Assembly: GCA_947461145.1 (NCBI GenBank)
Contig: CANHJD010000008.1
Coordinates: forward strand, 1 to 37,899
Origin: Bacteriovoracaceae bacterium
GTDB lineage: Bacteria > Bdellovibrionota > Bacteriovoracia > Bacteriovoracales > Bacteriovoracaceae
Direction of reading: 5' to 3'
Length of the DNA stretch: 37,899 nucleotides
Below are positions 19,940 to 28,973 of this stretch, piece by piece. The position numbers and the translations under genes were made by a program. Numbering within the stretch: the first letter of the stretch is position 1; each line of letters starts with the position of its first letter. A model generated the notes under the pieces. It did not search any database. It was not told the origin of the DNA and saw only the letters and a list, made by a program, of their open reading frames with translations.

Positions 19940-20353
19940 ATGATTTTTCGAGTACTTGCCATAATACTAATTCTTGCCTCTCAGGTATCCTTCGCTCAAG
20001 GAAGAAAACCGGCCGTTGAAGACTTTGTTGGCATTGAAGTTGAAGAACCGGAAAAGGCACCCCAGGGTACAGAAGTTCTATTTAATTTTGAAAAAGATAT
20101 AAGTCAGTTTAAGGATAATAAATCAGAAGTTACGGTGAACTCTTCTAAGGCTCAAGAAACCATCGACTTTAAAATGATTGCAACGTTTTTTATTTTTGCA
20201 GGACTGCCCGTTATGATCTGGCTATTAATGATTAATCGATTAAGAAAAAAAGCTGGGCAAGAAATTGCTTCAAATATCAAAGTTTTAAATAATTATCGTC
20301 ATCAAAAAGAAGAAGCTAAAAAGATACAGGATGATGTAAAGAAAGCCTCCTAG
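19940..20353 (+). CDS. Single-pass membrane protein of unknown function
   Basis: Signal peptide MIFRVLAIILILASQVSFA plus internal TM FKMIATFFIFAGLPVMIWLLMI. Confidence 0.65.
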   Translation: MIFRVLAIILILASQVSFAQGRKPAVEDFVGIEVEEPEKAPQGTEVLFNFEKDISQFKDNKSEVTVNSSKAQETIDFKMIATFFIFAGLPVMIWLLMINRLRKKAGQEIASNIKVLNNYRHQKEEAKKIQDDVKKAS

Positions 20354-20988
20354 AGTCTTTCCCACTCCCCTTTACCTTTATAGCGCATTATTCTTTGGAT
20401 ATGATTGTACTCCACAATAATATCTCTCACTCCATCATGATCTAAGTCTCGGACTTCAACTGAATAATCTCTTCTCCAGTATTGCTCCCGCTGCCCTTCT
20501 TTTTCATGAAAATGATGAGGCCCCATTGTCATTTTCATTTGTGAGAGATCATTATTTTCCAATGTGAGCAAAAAAATACGCCCTAAATTTTCAAATTTTT
20601 TACCAGTAGATTGTCCCTCATCTAAAAACAAAATAAGTACTTTTACTTCTTTTGAAAGCTGCGCCAATTTTATTTTATAAATTGCGCTGTCTCCACCAAT
20701 GGCCAAAAGCTTTGCTTCAAATACAATTCTTGAACTAGAGTCTCTTATTTCAATACAGTCTACCCCGTCCCTTTTTTGAGGCCTTAAGATCTCTTCAATT
20801 CCATCTCCATTTAGATCTACATAATAGGAAGAACCATCAACATTCAACTCACGAGTTGCGAACTCAGTATTTTGAAGAGATAAATTTGGAGTCTCGCCTT
20901 TAAGAATTTGACGAAAATAGCGCTCGTCCTGCCCATAGGCTTTAAAAGTGAGGAGAAATAAGAGGAAAAGCTTTAAATGATGCACCAT
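20350..20988 (-). CDS. Secreted protein with Asp-rich FG-GAP/EF-hand-like loops
   Basis: Signal peptide MVHHLKLFLLFLLTFKAYG. Loops DLNGDGIEE and DLDHDGVRD. Confidence 0.65.
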   Translation of the reverse strand: MVHHLKLFLLFLLTFKAYGQDERYFRQILKGETPNLSLQNTEFATRELNVDGSSYYVDLNGDGIEEILRPQKRDGVDCIEIRDSSSRIVFEAKLLAIGGDSAIYKIKLAQLSKEVKVLILFLDEGQSTGKKFENLGRIFLLTLENNDLSQMKMTMGPHHFHEKEGQREQYWRRDYSVEVRDLDHDGVRDIIVEYNHIQRIMRYKGKGEWERL

Positions 20989-21051
20989 GAGTCCATTGTA
21001 ACTTAAAGTTCGGTTTGTTAGAATGCCTGCATTAAAAGGGTAGGTTTTTAA

Positions 21052-21822
21052 ATGATCATTTCAGTCGGTTTTATACGTTCGGCCAGTCAGGTTCTAGTAA
21101 AGGAGTTGGATTGGGTCCAAAACTCACTTCAATCCCGCTTAGTGGACGTGACAGATATGCCGGATATTAACCTTCAGGCACTTTTTATAAGCGATAATGA
21201 GCACTTTAACTCTCTGGCAGGTCTTCTAGAAAAAGAGAAGGCATTTTACCCTATTCTTGATGCCAATGATGAATCCTTAACCTACTCGGACTTTGAGCAA
21301 TTGCCGGCCCAGGCCTTTAAAGATCTCTATTTAAAAGTTTTAAATAGATGGACGATGCACCAAAACTTCAACTCTTTGGAAAATATCTGGAATCTTACGA
21401 CTCACTTCAGGGATCTTTGGAAAAAAGACCGAATCACATACTTCGAAGAATTATGGTACTGGATGAAGAGAAATCTTGGAGCCGTAGATCTAACGATTAT
21501 TTTCAATGATGTAATTAAGTCTGAAGAAAAAGATGAAAACAATGAAAAAAGAGAAAGACCAAAATTAGTTCAATCTCTTCTTACAGGCTCAAAAAAAGGT
21601 CACTTCCATCAAGGTGGACAGAAAGAAAAAGAATTAATGCAGAACTATCTTGATAAATTTCATGATATTTTTGAGATTACTGAATTCAATGGAATGAAAG
21701 GCCAATTTGTTGCAACTGCACAAGTAGAAAGAAGTCCAATGATGATTATGGCAAGAGCAGCTCAATTAAATCAGCTGCAAAGGTCTCTTCTTCAAGCACT
21801 TTTTAACGGACTCCAGAGCTAG
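21052..21822 (+). CDS. Cytoplasmic protein of unknown function
   Basis: Complete 256-aa ORF with no motif I recognise. Confidence 0.65.
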   Translation: MIISVGFIRSASQVLVKELDWVQNSLQSRLVDVTDMPDINLQALFISDNEHFNSLAGLLEKEKAFYPILDANDESLTYSDFEQLPAQAFKDLYLKVLNRWTMHQNFNSLENIWNLTTHFRDLWKKDRITYFEELWYWMKRNLGAVDLTIIFNDVIKSEEKDENNEKRERPKLVQSLLTGSKKGHFHQGGQKEKELMQNYLDKFHDIFEITEFNGMKGQFVATAQVERSPMMIMARAAQLNQLQRSLLQALFNGLQS

Positions 21823-22166
21823 TTAAAGCCCCTGAGCTGCTCACCACCCAAGACGTGAAAATGAGTATGAAAGACAGTCTGGCCACCATGTTGTCCTGTA
21901 TTAGTGACGACTCTAAACCCATTGTCTTGAAGTCCATCTTTTAAGGTTAATTCTCGGATAGCTGAAAAGATGTCTCCAATTTGAGAAGGCTCTAAAACCA
22001 TCATTTCATTTACATCTCTCGTATGATTTTTATGAACAAATAAAAAGTGTATCTGGGCAGCAGGGTGAAGATCTTTGAACCCAATAACCCTATCATTCTC
22101 AAAAACTTTTGTAGATGGAACAGTTCCTTCAATGATTTTACAAAATATGCAATCAGGCTTTTTCAT
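21819..22166 (-). CDS. HIT family protein
   Basis: CIFCKIIEGTVPSTKVFE, QIHFLFVHKNH, GGQTVFHTHFHVLGG histidine triad. Confidence 0.95.
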   Translation of the reverse strand: MKKPDCIFCKIIEGTVPSTKVFENDRVIGFKDLHPAAQIHFLFVHKNHTRDVNEMMVLEPSQIGDIFSAIRELTLKDGLQDNGFRVVTNTGQHGGQTVFHTHFHVLGGEQLRGFN

Positions 22167-22167
22167 T

Positions 22168-23436
22168 TTATGACCCTTTCACTCTTGTTATTTTTGAACC
22201 AAGGTTAGTTAACTTCTCATCAATTTTCTCATAACCTCTGTCGAGGTGATAAACACGCTGAATTTCAGTTTGCCCGTGCGCGACAAGCGCACACAAGATT
22301 AAGGCTGCAGAAGCTCTTAGGTCTGTGCACATCACAGGGGCGCCACTTAGCTGCTCAACACCTTCAATGAAAGCGGTATTGCCCTTTAAATTAATTCTGG
22401 CACCCATTCTGATCATTTCTGGAACATGCATAAAACGATTTTCAAATATTGTCTCAGTTACTGTTGAATTACCATCCACGACACTCATGAGGGCCATCAT
22501 CTGTGCTTGAACATCTGTAGGAAAACCCGGAAAGGGTAGCGTTTCTACCATTGTTCCTTTTAATCCATCAGAGGGGTGTATATGAACATAATCTTTGCCT
22601 ATTTCTATTTTAGCTCCCATCTTTTTCAGAGTTTCTAGAACAAACTCAAGATGAGAAGGATTAAAGCCGGTTACCTTTATATCTCCTTTGGTCATTATTC
22701 CTGCAATAATAAAAGTAGCCGCTTCAATTCGATCGCCAATTACACGATAGGATTTTCCACTTGGCCTTAATTCAGTTTCTTTCATTCCATGAATAGTGAT
22801 GTGGGAAGTTCCAGCACCTTCTATCTTCACTCCTTGGGCCATCAAGAAATCCGCTAGATCATCAATCTCTGGCTCCATAGCGGCATTTTCGATGACCGTA
22901 ACACCCTCTGCAAGAACTGCGGCCATCATGATATTTTCGGTAGCCCCAACACTCGGAAAAGGAAACTTCACAACGGCTCCCTTAAGCTTGTCACACTTGG
23001 CTTTTATGTAGCCATTTTCGATCTCTATCTGGGCACCCATTTTTTCAAGACCCATAAGATGAATATCAACAGGCCTTGCTCCAATGGCACATCCACCAGG
23101 TAATGAAACTGAAGCGATACCAAATCTGGCGAGAAGAGGTCCAAGAACTAAAACTGACGCCCTCATGGTCTTAACAAGAGTGTAATCTGCGTGCTGGTTA
23201 TTAAGTGTTGTGGCATCAATCAGGACTTCATGATCATTTTTTGTAACATTTATTCCCATCGACTGAAGTAACTTTAAAATAGTTCCAACATCCATAAGAT
23301 CAGGAATTCCTACAAATTTTACGGGATAAGGAAAAAGTATAGTCGCCGCAAGAATGGGCAAAGTGGCATTTTTAGCAGAAGAAATTTCCACTGTTCCATT
23401 GAGCTGACAAGGACCTTGTACTAAGAGTTTATCCAT
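22168..23436 (-). CDS. murA: UDP-N-acetylglucosamine 1-carboxyvinyltransferase
   Basis: NGTVEISSAKNATLPILAA, MRASVLVLGPLLARFG, SLPGGCAIGARPVDIHL, PGFPTDVQAQ, DLRASAALILCALVA. Confidence 0.97.
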   Translation of the reverse strand: MDKLLVQGPCQLNGTVEISSAKNATLPILAATILFPYPVKFVGIPDLMDVGTILKLLQSMGINVTKNDHEVLIDATTLNNQHADYTLVKTMRASVLVLGPLLARFGIASVSLPGGCAIGARPVDIHLMGLEKMGAQIEIENGYIKAKCDKLKGAVVKFPFPSVGATENIMMAAVLAEGVTVIENAAMEPEIDDLADFLMAQGVKIEGAGTSHITIHGMKETELRPSGKSYRVIGDRIEAATFIIAGIMTKGDIKVTGFNPSHLEFVLETLKKMGAKIEIGKDYVHIHPSDGLKGTMVETLPFPGFPTDVQAQMMALMSVVDGNSTVTETIFENRFMHVPEMIRMGARINLKGNTAFIEGVEQLSGAPVMCTDLRASAALILCALVAHGQTEIQRVYHLDRGYEKIDEKLTNLGSKITRVKGS

Positions 23437-23459
23437 AAACCTTCCATGAATGAGATAAA

Positions 23460-24302
23460 TTATTTTAGATTGATTTCTGCTCTTAGGAAACGGTTAACTC
23501 CAGTCAAATCCTTAATAACGCGAACAGAATTAAATCCAAGACTTTCCAGAACTTTGGCCTGAGCTTCAAGCGCTAACTCATGACCTTCCATGATAAAAAC
23601 ACCATCTAAATGAGAACGTATGCCTAAAAAGAATTTATGAAACCACAAATCATAATCCTCATCAGGAAGATAAAGGGCCTGATGCGGTTCGTGCTTATCG
23701 ACAGATTGATGCACAAGTTTTCGGTGGAGTGTTGATTTAATATACGGCGGATTAGAAACAATGAGATCAAATATTCCTTCAACATTTTCCAACCGGTCGG
23801 AAACAGAAAAAGTGACTTGATTTTCGAGTTGCTGACGACGACTATTAATTTCTGCAACTTTAAGTGCTTCCAGAGAAAGGTCAACACCCAAACCCTTGTT
23901 CCCCACTCCGGCGTATAAAAGACTTAAAATTATGGCGCCACTTCCGGTGCCGATATCAAGAATAGTCTGCGACTTCCCTTTAAATTCCTGAACAATAAAA
24001 TCCACCATGAATTCGGTTTCAGGCCTAGGAATAAGGACATGTTTATTGACGTAAAATTGTTGATAGTAAAATTCGCTAAATCCCATGAGATACGCAAAAG
24101 GAACTCCAGACAAGAACTGATCCTGAAGTTGTTTTGTCATGAGCGGTGAGAGCGACAGAGAAGAGTGGTCTAAATTAATAAGTGAATTATTTGCGTGGAA
24201 CTTTAGAATATCTAAAAGATCTCTTAAAAAGATCGACTTACTAAGTCCTGGGTACAGATCCTGAAGAGACGACTCATGATCATGATAAAAAGATGACCAC
24301 AC
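23460..24302 (-). CDS. prmC: Peptide chain release factor N(5)-glutamine methyltransferase
   Basis: LIPRPETEFMVDFI, ILDIGTGSGAIILSLL, DLIVSNPPYI; adjacent to prfA. Confidence 0.95.
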   Translation of the reverse strand: MWSSFYHDHESSLQDLYPGLSKSIFLRDLLDILKFHANNSLINLDHSSLSLSPLMTKQLQDQFLSGVPFAYLMGFSEFYYQQFYVNKHVLIPRPETEFMVDFIVQEFKGKSQTILDIGTGSGAIILSLLYAGVGNKGLGVDLSLEALKVAEINSRRQQLENQVTFSVSDRLENVEGIFDLIVSNPPYIKSTLHRKLVHQSVDKHEPHQALYLPDEDYDLWFHKFFLGIRSHLDGVFIMEGHELALEAQAKVLESLGFNSVRVIKDLTGVNRFLRAEINLK

Positions 24303-24316
24303 CTCTATAAGGGTCT

Positions 24317-25387
24317 TTATGCCTCTTCTCCCTGTAGAAGAATGGCTTGGTTATGAGCAATAAGCGCATCGATCACTTCATCAACGTCACCATTCATAAA
24401 ATTTGGAAGATTATATATCGTAAAATTAATTCGGTGATCAGTAATTCGCCCTTGAGGATAGTTGTATGTTCTAATGCGCTCAGACCGATCCCCTGTTCCG
24501 ACGAGACCTTTTCGCATTGAGGCTTCTTTGGCGTGGGCTTCTTGAATGCGAAGATCGTAAAGCTTCGCCTTTAAGATCTTAAATGCTTTGTCCTTGTTTT
24601 TTAACTGTGAGCGCTCATCCTGCATGGCGATTACAATACCTGAAGGCATGTGAGTTAAGCGTACAGCGGAGTCAGAGGTGTTAACAGACTGACCACCTGA
24701 TCCCCCAGAGCGATATACGTCGATACGAATCTCATTCATGTCTAAAACAACATCACCGACCTCGTCTGCTTCTGGCATAACCGCAACAGTGATTGTTGAG
24801 GTATGTACCCGTCCTTGTGCTTCTGTATCAGGAACTCTCTGCACTCGATGGACACCGGACTCATATTTCATCTTAGAATAAACTTTATCTCCAGATACGT
24901 TGACGACAATTTCTTTAAGCCCGCGATCTCCCTCAGAGATGGAAACAACTTCTGAGCGCCATCCCTTAGAGTTAAAGTAGTTTTTATACATTCTCCAGAC
25001 GTCAGCCACAAAGATGGAAGCTTCGTCACCTCCAGCCCCTGCACGGATTTCAATAATGACGTTTCGGTCATCATTAGGATCTTTAGGTAGAAGAAGTAGC
25101 TTTAACTCTTGCTCGATTATAGGTAGCTTGGCCTCAAGCTCAGACAGCTCTTCTTTGGCCATCTCCCGCATATCTTCGTCTTTTTCGTTATGAATGATGT
25201 CTTTGTTGCCTTCAATATCGGCAACGAGTTTTTTAAACTCTCTAAATTTAAAAACGATGGGCTCAATATTTGAACGCTCAGTATTTGTTTCTCTGAGCTC
25301 TGTTGGACGATCGTAAAGAGTCGGATCTCCCAATCTTTCAGTTAAAATTTCATAACGTCTAACGACTGCTTCTAATTTATCGAACAC
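24317..25387 (-). CDS. prfA: Peptide chain release factor 1
   Basis: IEIRAGAGGDEASIFVADVWRMY, GVHRVQRVPDTEAQGRVHTSTITVAVMPE, YRSGGSGGQSVNTSDSAVRLTH, RTYNYPQGRITDHRI. Confidence 0.97.
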   Translation of the reverse strand: MFDKLEAVVRRYEILTERLGDPTLYDRPTELRETNTERSNIEPIVFKFREFKKLVADIEGNKDIIHNEKDEDMREMAKEELSELEAKLPIIEQELKLLLLPKDPNDDRNVIIEIRAGAGGDEASIFVADVWRMYKNYFNSKGWRSEVVSISEGDRGLKEIVVNVSGDKVYSKMKYESGVHRVQRVPDTEAQGRVHTSTITVAVMPEADEVGDVVLDMNEIRIDVYRSGGSGGQSVNTSDSAVRLTHMPSGIVIAMQDERSQLKNKDKAFKILKAKLYDLRIQEAHAKEASMRKGLVGTGDRSERIRTYNYPQGRITDHRINFTIYNLPNFMNGDVDEVIDALIAHNQAILLQGEEA

Positions 25388-25402
25388 TTGTATTCCTTAA
25401 GG

Positions 25403-26527
25403 CTATTCTAAAAATTCTTTCAGCGAAGTATTCGCCGACTCAATGTCATTAATGGACTTGATGTCGACTTCCTCGAGCTTTAACACCTTGGCAGTTGCAT
25501 CTTTTAGATTAAATTTCTCTTCAAGATAAAGTACGGCTTTGATACTTGAAAGCGCCACTTCCAGCTGCTGATCATCAGGCTCTTTGGTTGTCAATTTTTG
25601 CAAAAGCATACCGGGGGCAGCCATGGCACGCGCCCACCACTGATCTGAGCACTTACCAGATGCTTTAATAAGCTCGTAACTAATACCGGCAACCGGTAAC
25701 ATAAGTACAACCTTAAAAAGAACTGCAACTATATGGCGCAAGATTGGTGGGAGGTTAACTCCAACCGGTACCATCGTAAAAACTGCCGAAAATAGGACGA
25801 TAGAAATTAGGATAAGAAAGAAAACAAAACTTGTTCCACAGCGAGGATGAAGAGTACTGAACTTTCTAGCATTATCGATAGTAAGATCCATTCCAGATTC
25901 AAATGTGGCAATCGACTTGTGCTCAGCTCCGTGGTACTGAAAAACGCGGTAAACGTCTTTCATAAATGAAATACCCCAGATATAGCTAACAAAGATGATT
26001 GCCTTTACGACACCATCAACTGCATGAAAAGCAAAACTATCAAGAGTCCATTCATAGCCAAGTAAATTTCCAATTCCAAAAGCAGCCCAATGGGGAACAA
26101 AAACAAAAAGACCAATCCCAAAGGCAAAAGAAACTGCCATGGTTAGATAAGTTGCAATATCCACTTTTTCTTTTTTCTTTTGATCCGCTTCAAACTGCTC
26201 AAGACTCTTCCCTTTCTTAAGAGCCTTCTCTCTCTCCTCTTCGGCCATTGCAATATTAGCCGAATAATTAAGAGAAACAATTCCATTGGCCATGGTCTCA
26301 ATTAACATGAGCACACCGCGCAGAAAGGGCTTCTTTAAAAAATTTAATCTCTTACTGAGTCCATACCACTGGTCACGTCTTAAACGAATTGTTCCATCTG
26401 GCTTTCTTACGGCCACAACAAAAGCATTCGGTGAGCGCATCATGACTCCCTCAATGACGGCTTGACCGCCTATTGAGGTGTATTGTTTCGCAAGTAGAAG
26501 GGCAATTCGTTTTAAAGTTTTTTTCAT
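25403..26527 (-). CDS. DUF1385 family membrane protein
   Basis: SIGGQAVIEGVMMRSPNAFVVAVRKPDG…FQYHGAEHKSIATFESG…LHPRCGTSFVFFLILISI. Confidence 0.92.
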   Translation of the reverse strand: MKKTLKRIALLLAKQYTSIGGQAVIEGVMMRSPNAFVVAVRKPDGTIRLRRDQWYGLSKRLNFLKKPFLRGVLMLIETMANGIVSLNYSANIAMAEEEREKALKKGKSLEQFEADQKKKEKVDIATYLTMAVSFAFGIGLFVFVPHWAAFGIGNLLGYEWTLDSFAFHAVDGVVKAIIFVSYIWGISFMKDVYRVFQYHGAEHKSIATFESGMDLTIDNARKFSTLHPRCGTSFVFFLILISIVLFSAVFTMVPVGVNLPPILRHIVAVLFKVVLMLPVAGISYELIKASGKCSDQWWARAMAAPGMLLQKLTTKEPDDQQLEVALSSIKAVLYLEEKFNLKDATAKVLKLEEVDIKSINDIESANTSLKEFLE

Positions 26528-27774
26528 TATGAATTCAATTTATCCAAAAAGGCAGAATTTGTTTTTGTATCTCTAATTCTCTCAAGGATAAACTCCATTG
26601 AATCCATCGTGTTCATCGGATTAAGAACTCGACGAAGAACGAAAACTCTTTGAAGATCTTTATCCTTCATAAGAAGATCTTCCTTACGAGTTGAAGATTT
26701 GTTGATATCAAGACATGGGAAAACGCGTTTTTCCATAAGTTTTCTATCAAGTTGAATTTCAGAGTTACCAGTACCTTTAAATTCCTCAAAGATAACTTCA
26801 TCCATTCTTGAACCCGTATCAATAAGGGCCGTTGCGATGATGGTAAGTGAACCACCATTTTCAATATTTCGAGCAGCACCAAAAAATCTTTTTGGTTTAT
26901 GAAGAGCATTAGAATCCACACCACCGGAGAGAATTTTACCAGATGGTGGAACAACCGTGTTGTAAGCTCGGGCCAAACGCGTAATCGAATCGAGTAGAAT
27001 CACAACGTGTTGTTTTGCTTCAACAAGACGCTTTGCCTTCTCAATAACCATTTCTGCCACTTGAACGTGACGAGTTGCAGGTTCATCAAACGTTGAGGAA
27101 ACCACTTCCGCTCGAACGTTTCGCTTCATGTCTGTCACTTCTTCCGGACGCTCATCAATCAAGAGAACAATAAGTTTTGTATCTGGATGATTATCCGAAA
27201 TCGAGTTTGCGATATCCTGCATAAGCATGGTTTTACCAGCTTTAGGTGGGGCAACAATTAAACAGCGTTGACCAAAACCTTGGGGAACAAACAAATCAAT
27301 AATACGAGTCGAATAGTTAGTAGGCTTTGACTCAAGATTAATACGTTGGTTTGGGTAAAGCGGAGTCAAGTTATCAAAAAGAACTGTTGAACGATGTTGT
27401 TCTGGATCACGGAAGTTGATGTGATTGACTTTCAAAAGGGCAAAGTAGCGCTCGCCTTCTTTAGGTGTTCTGATTTGTCCTTCAATTGTATCCCCAGTCC
27501 TAAGACCAAATCGGCGAATCTGAGAAGGTGAAACATAAATATCATCTGCACCTGGAAGGTAGTTGTAAGAAGGAGATCGTAAAAATCCAAAACCATCTGG
27601 AAGGATTTCTAGAACACCATCACCATAAATTTCTTCGTTATCTTTAGATTTTTTAGTGAGAAGAGAGAAAATCAGCTCATGCTTTTTAAGGCCAGCAGCA
27701 TTTTCAATTTGGGCTTCTTCGGCCATCTTAGTTAGTTCTTCGATGTCTTTCTCACGCAACGCACTTAAATGCAT
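26527..27774 (-). CDS. rho: Transcription termination factor Rho
   Basis: [107 protein letters not shown]. Confidence 0.97.
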   Translation of the reverse strand: MHLSALREKDIEELTKMAEEAQIENAAGLKKHELIFSLLTKKSKDNEEIYGDGVLEILPDGFGFLRSPSYNYLPGADDIYVSPSQIRRFGLRTGDTIEGQIRTPKEGERYFALLKVNHINFRDPEQHRSTVLFDNLTPLYPNQRINLESKPTNYSTRIIDLFVPQGFGQRCLIVAPPKAGKTMLMQDIANSISDNHPDTKLIVLLIDERPEEVTDMKRNVRAEVVSSTFDEPATRHVQVAEMVIEKAKRLVEAKQHVVILLDSITRLARAYNTVVPPSGKILSGGVDSNALHKPKRFFGAARNIENGGSLTIIATALIDTGSRMDEVIFEEFKGTGNSEIQLDRKLMEKRVFPCLDINKSSTRKEDLLMKDKDLQRVFVLRRVLNPMNTMDSMEFILERIRDTKTNSAFLDKLNS

Positions 27775-27976
27775 TTTGACTCCACGGTAATGTTAATTAA
27801 ATGTCTAGATATATTGGTCATTAGTTTTGAAATTTTTTGGGATTTTTAAATCTCGATTTCGAGAAATTACGCGAAACATTTTCTGATTGAGTTTATTTTA
27901 ACCTTAAACCTGAGGAAGTCAATTTATTGTTTATTTCAAGACTGAGCCTGCCAATAATATCAGTAGGTTAGACTGG

Positions 27977-28001
27977 GAGGCTCCATTATAAATGAAGCCT
28001 C
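27977..28001. other. Inverted repeat / RNA hairpin just downstream of the YHS-like lipoprotein gene
   Basis: GAGGCT-c-CATT-ata-AATG-a-AGCCTC, 10 paired bases; no U tract on the minus strand. Confidence 0.45.
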
Positions 28002-28010
28002 AAGAATCTT

Positions 28011-28325
28011 TTATCGAAGTCGATCTGAACCTTCCATCATCTCCCAATAACTATCTGCTTTTTTTATGTGATGATCTATCTTTGACATAAAGGTATCTCT
28101 AGCCTCAGCTGAAGAGAAGATATAATGCTTACCTTTGTATTCAAGATAATACCTGTGATCGCCTTTTACTTTAAGTTTTTTTGATAATCCCATGGGGCAA
28201 TAACCATCGTAACAAACTGCAGGTTTTACTTCTGCCTTTTGACAAGAGGAATTGTCTGAGCAGTTTTTCTTATGCGCACAGGAACCGAAAGTGACTAATA
28301 ACAGTAGCACTAATAGAATTTTCAT
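28011..28325 (-). CDS. Small lipoprotein with YHS-like domain
   Basis: Lipobox LVTFGSCAH. VCYDGYCPMGLSKKLKVKGDHRYYLEYKGKHYIFSSAEARDTFMS resembles YHS. Confidence 0.7.
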   Translation of the reverse strand: MKILLVLLLLVTFGSCAHKKNCSDNSSCQKAEVKPAVCYDGYCPMGLSKKLKVKGDHRYYLEYKGKHYIFSSAEARDTFMSKIDHHIKKADSYWEMMEGSDRLR

Positions 28326-28451
28326 TATTTCTCCTGAGTTTTTTAATTAAGCATTAATTCTTGAAATGAAGTATATGCTAACTATCCCCTCACTTGCAAT
28401 TTTTACAACATCAAATACAGTATCTTAATAGGTATAAACAGGAAGGATAAT

Positions 28452-28934
28452 ATGCAGGACAGTAAATTTAATCTTTGGCGTGCCAGCTTTTCATTTTGCT
28501 TTGTAGATGGATTTATAGACGAAGCGGAGGAGAAGTGGATCACTGAAAAGATTAATACACTCCCCTTTACAACACAGCAAAAGAAGCAACTTATTATTGA
28601 CCTTAAGGCACCTCCTAAAGTTGCAGAACTACTCCCACTTATAAACAATGCAGTAGATAGAGGCTTTTTAGTTAACAACATTAGAATTTTAGCAAAACTC
28701 GATAAGACTCTCTCCCCGGAAGAGGAAGAAAAAATAAAAATTATTTCAAATGCAGTCCTTTCAAAAATTAATCTGGCCGAGCAAAACGAAATTATTAAAC
28801 AAGATGAGATTGCTTCCTATCATGAGGATGAGGTTTATAAAGTGCATAATAAGCATTCAACAGTTGAGGCCATCATTAAAAATCTGCAAAAAGCCTTGAA
28901 TCCCGGAGACTATAAGTTTCCTGATAAAGATTAA
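28452..28934 (+). CDS. TerB-like/acidic helical protein of unknown function
   Basis: FVDGFIDEAEEKWITEKINTLPFT…LAKLDKTLSPEEEEKIKII resembles TerB-type helical repeats. Confidence 0.5.
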   Translation: MQDSKFNLWRASFSFCFVDGFIDEAEEKWITEKINTLPFTTQQKKQLIIDLKAPPKVAELLPLINNAVDRGFLVNNIRILAKLDKTLSPEEEEKIKIISNAVLSKINLAEQNEIIKQDEIASYHEDEVYKVHNKHSTVEAIIKNLQKALNPGDYKFPDKD

Positions 28935-28949
28935 TTCTATCGACAAGGT

Positions 28950-28960
28950 GTACCAAGTAC
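28950..28960. promoter_or_regulatory. LexA-box-like inverted repeat upstream of dinB
   Basis: GTAC-CAA-GTAC ending 13 nt before the dinB ATG. Resembles TTACN3GTAA, the motif I recall for Bdellovibrio LexA, with symmetric outer-base changes. Confidence 0.3.
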
Positions 28961-28973
28961 GTAAAATATACGC

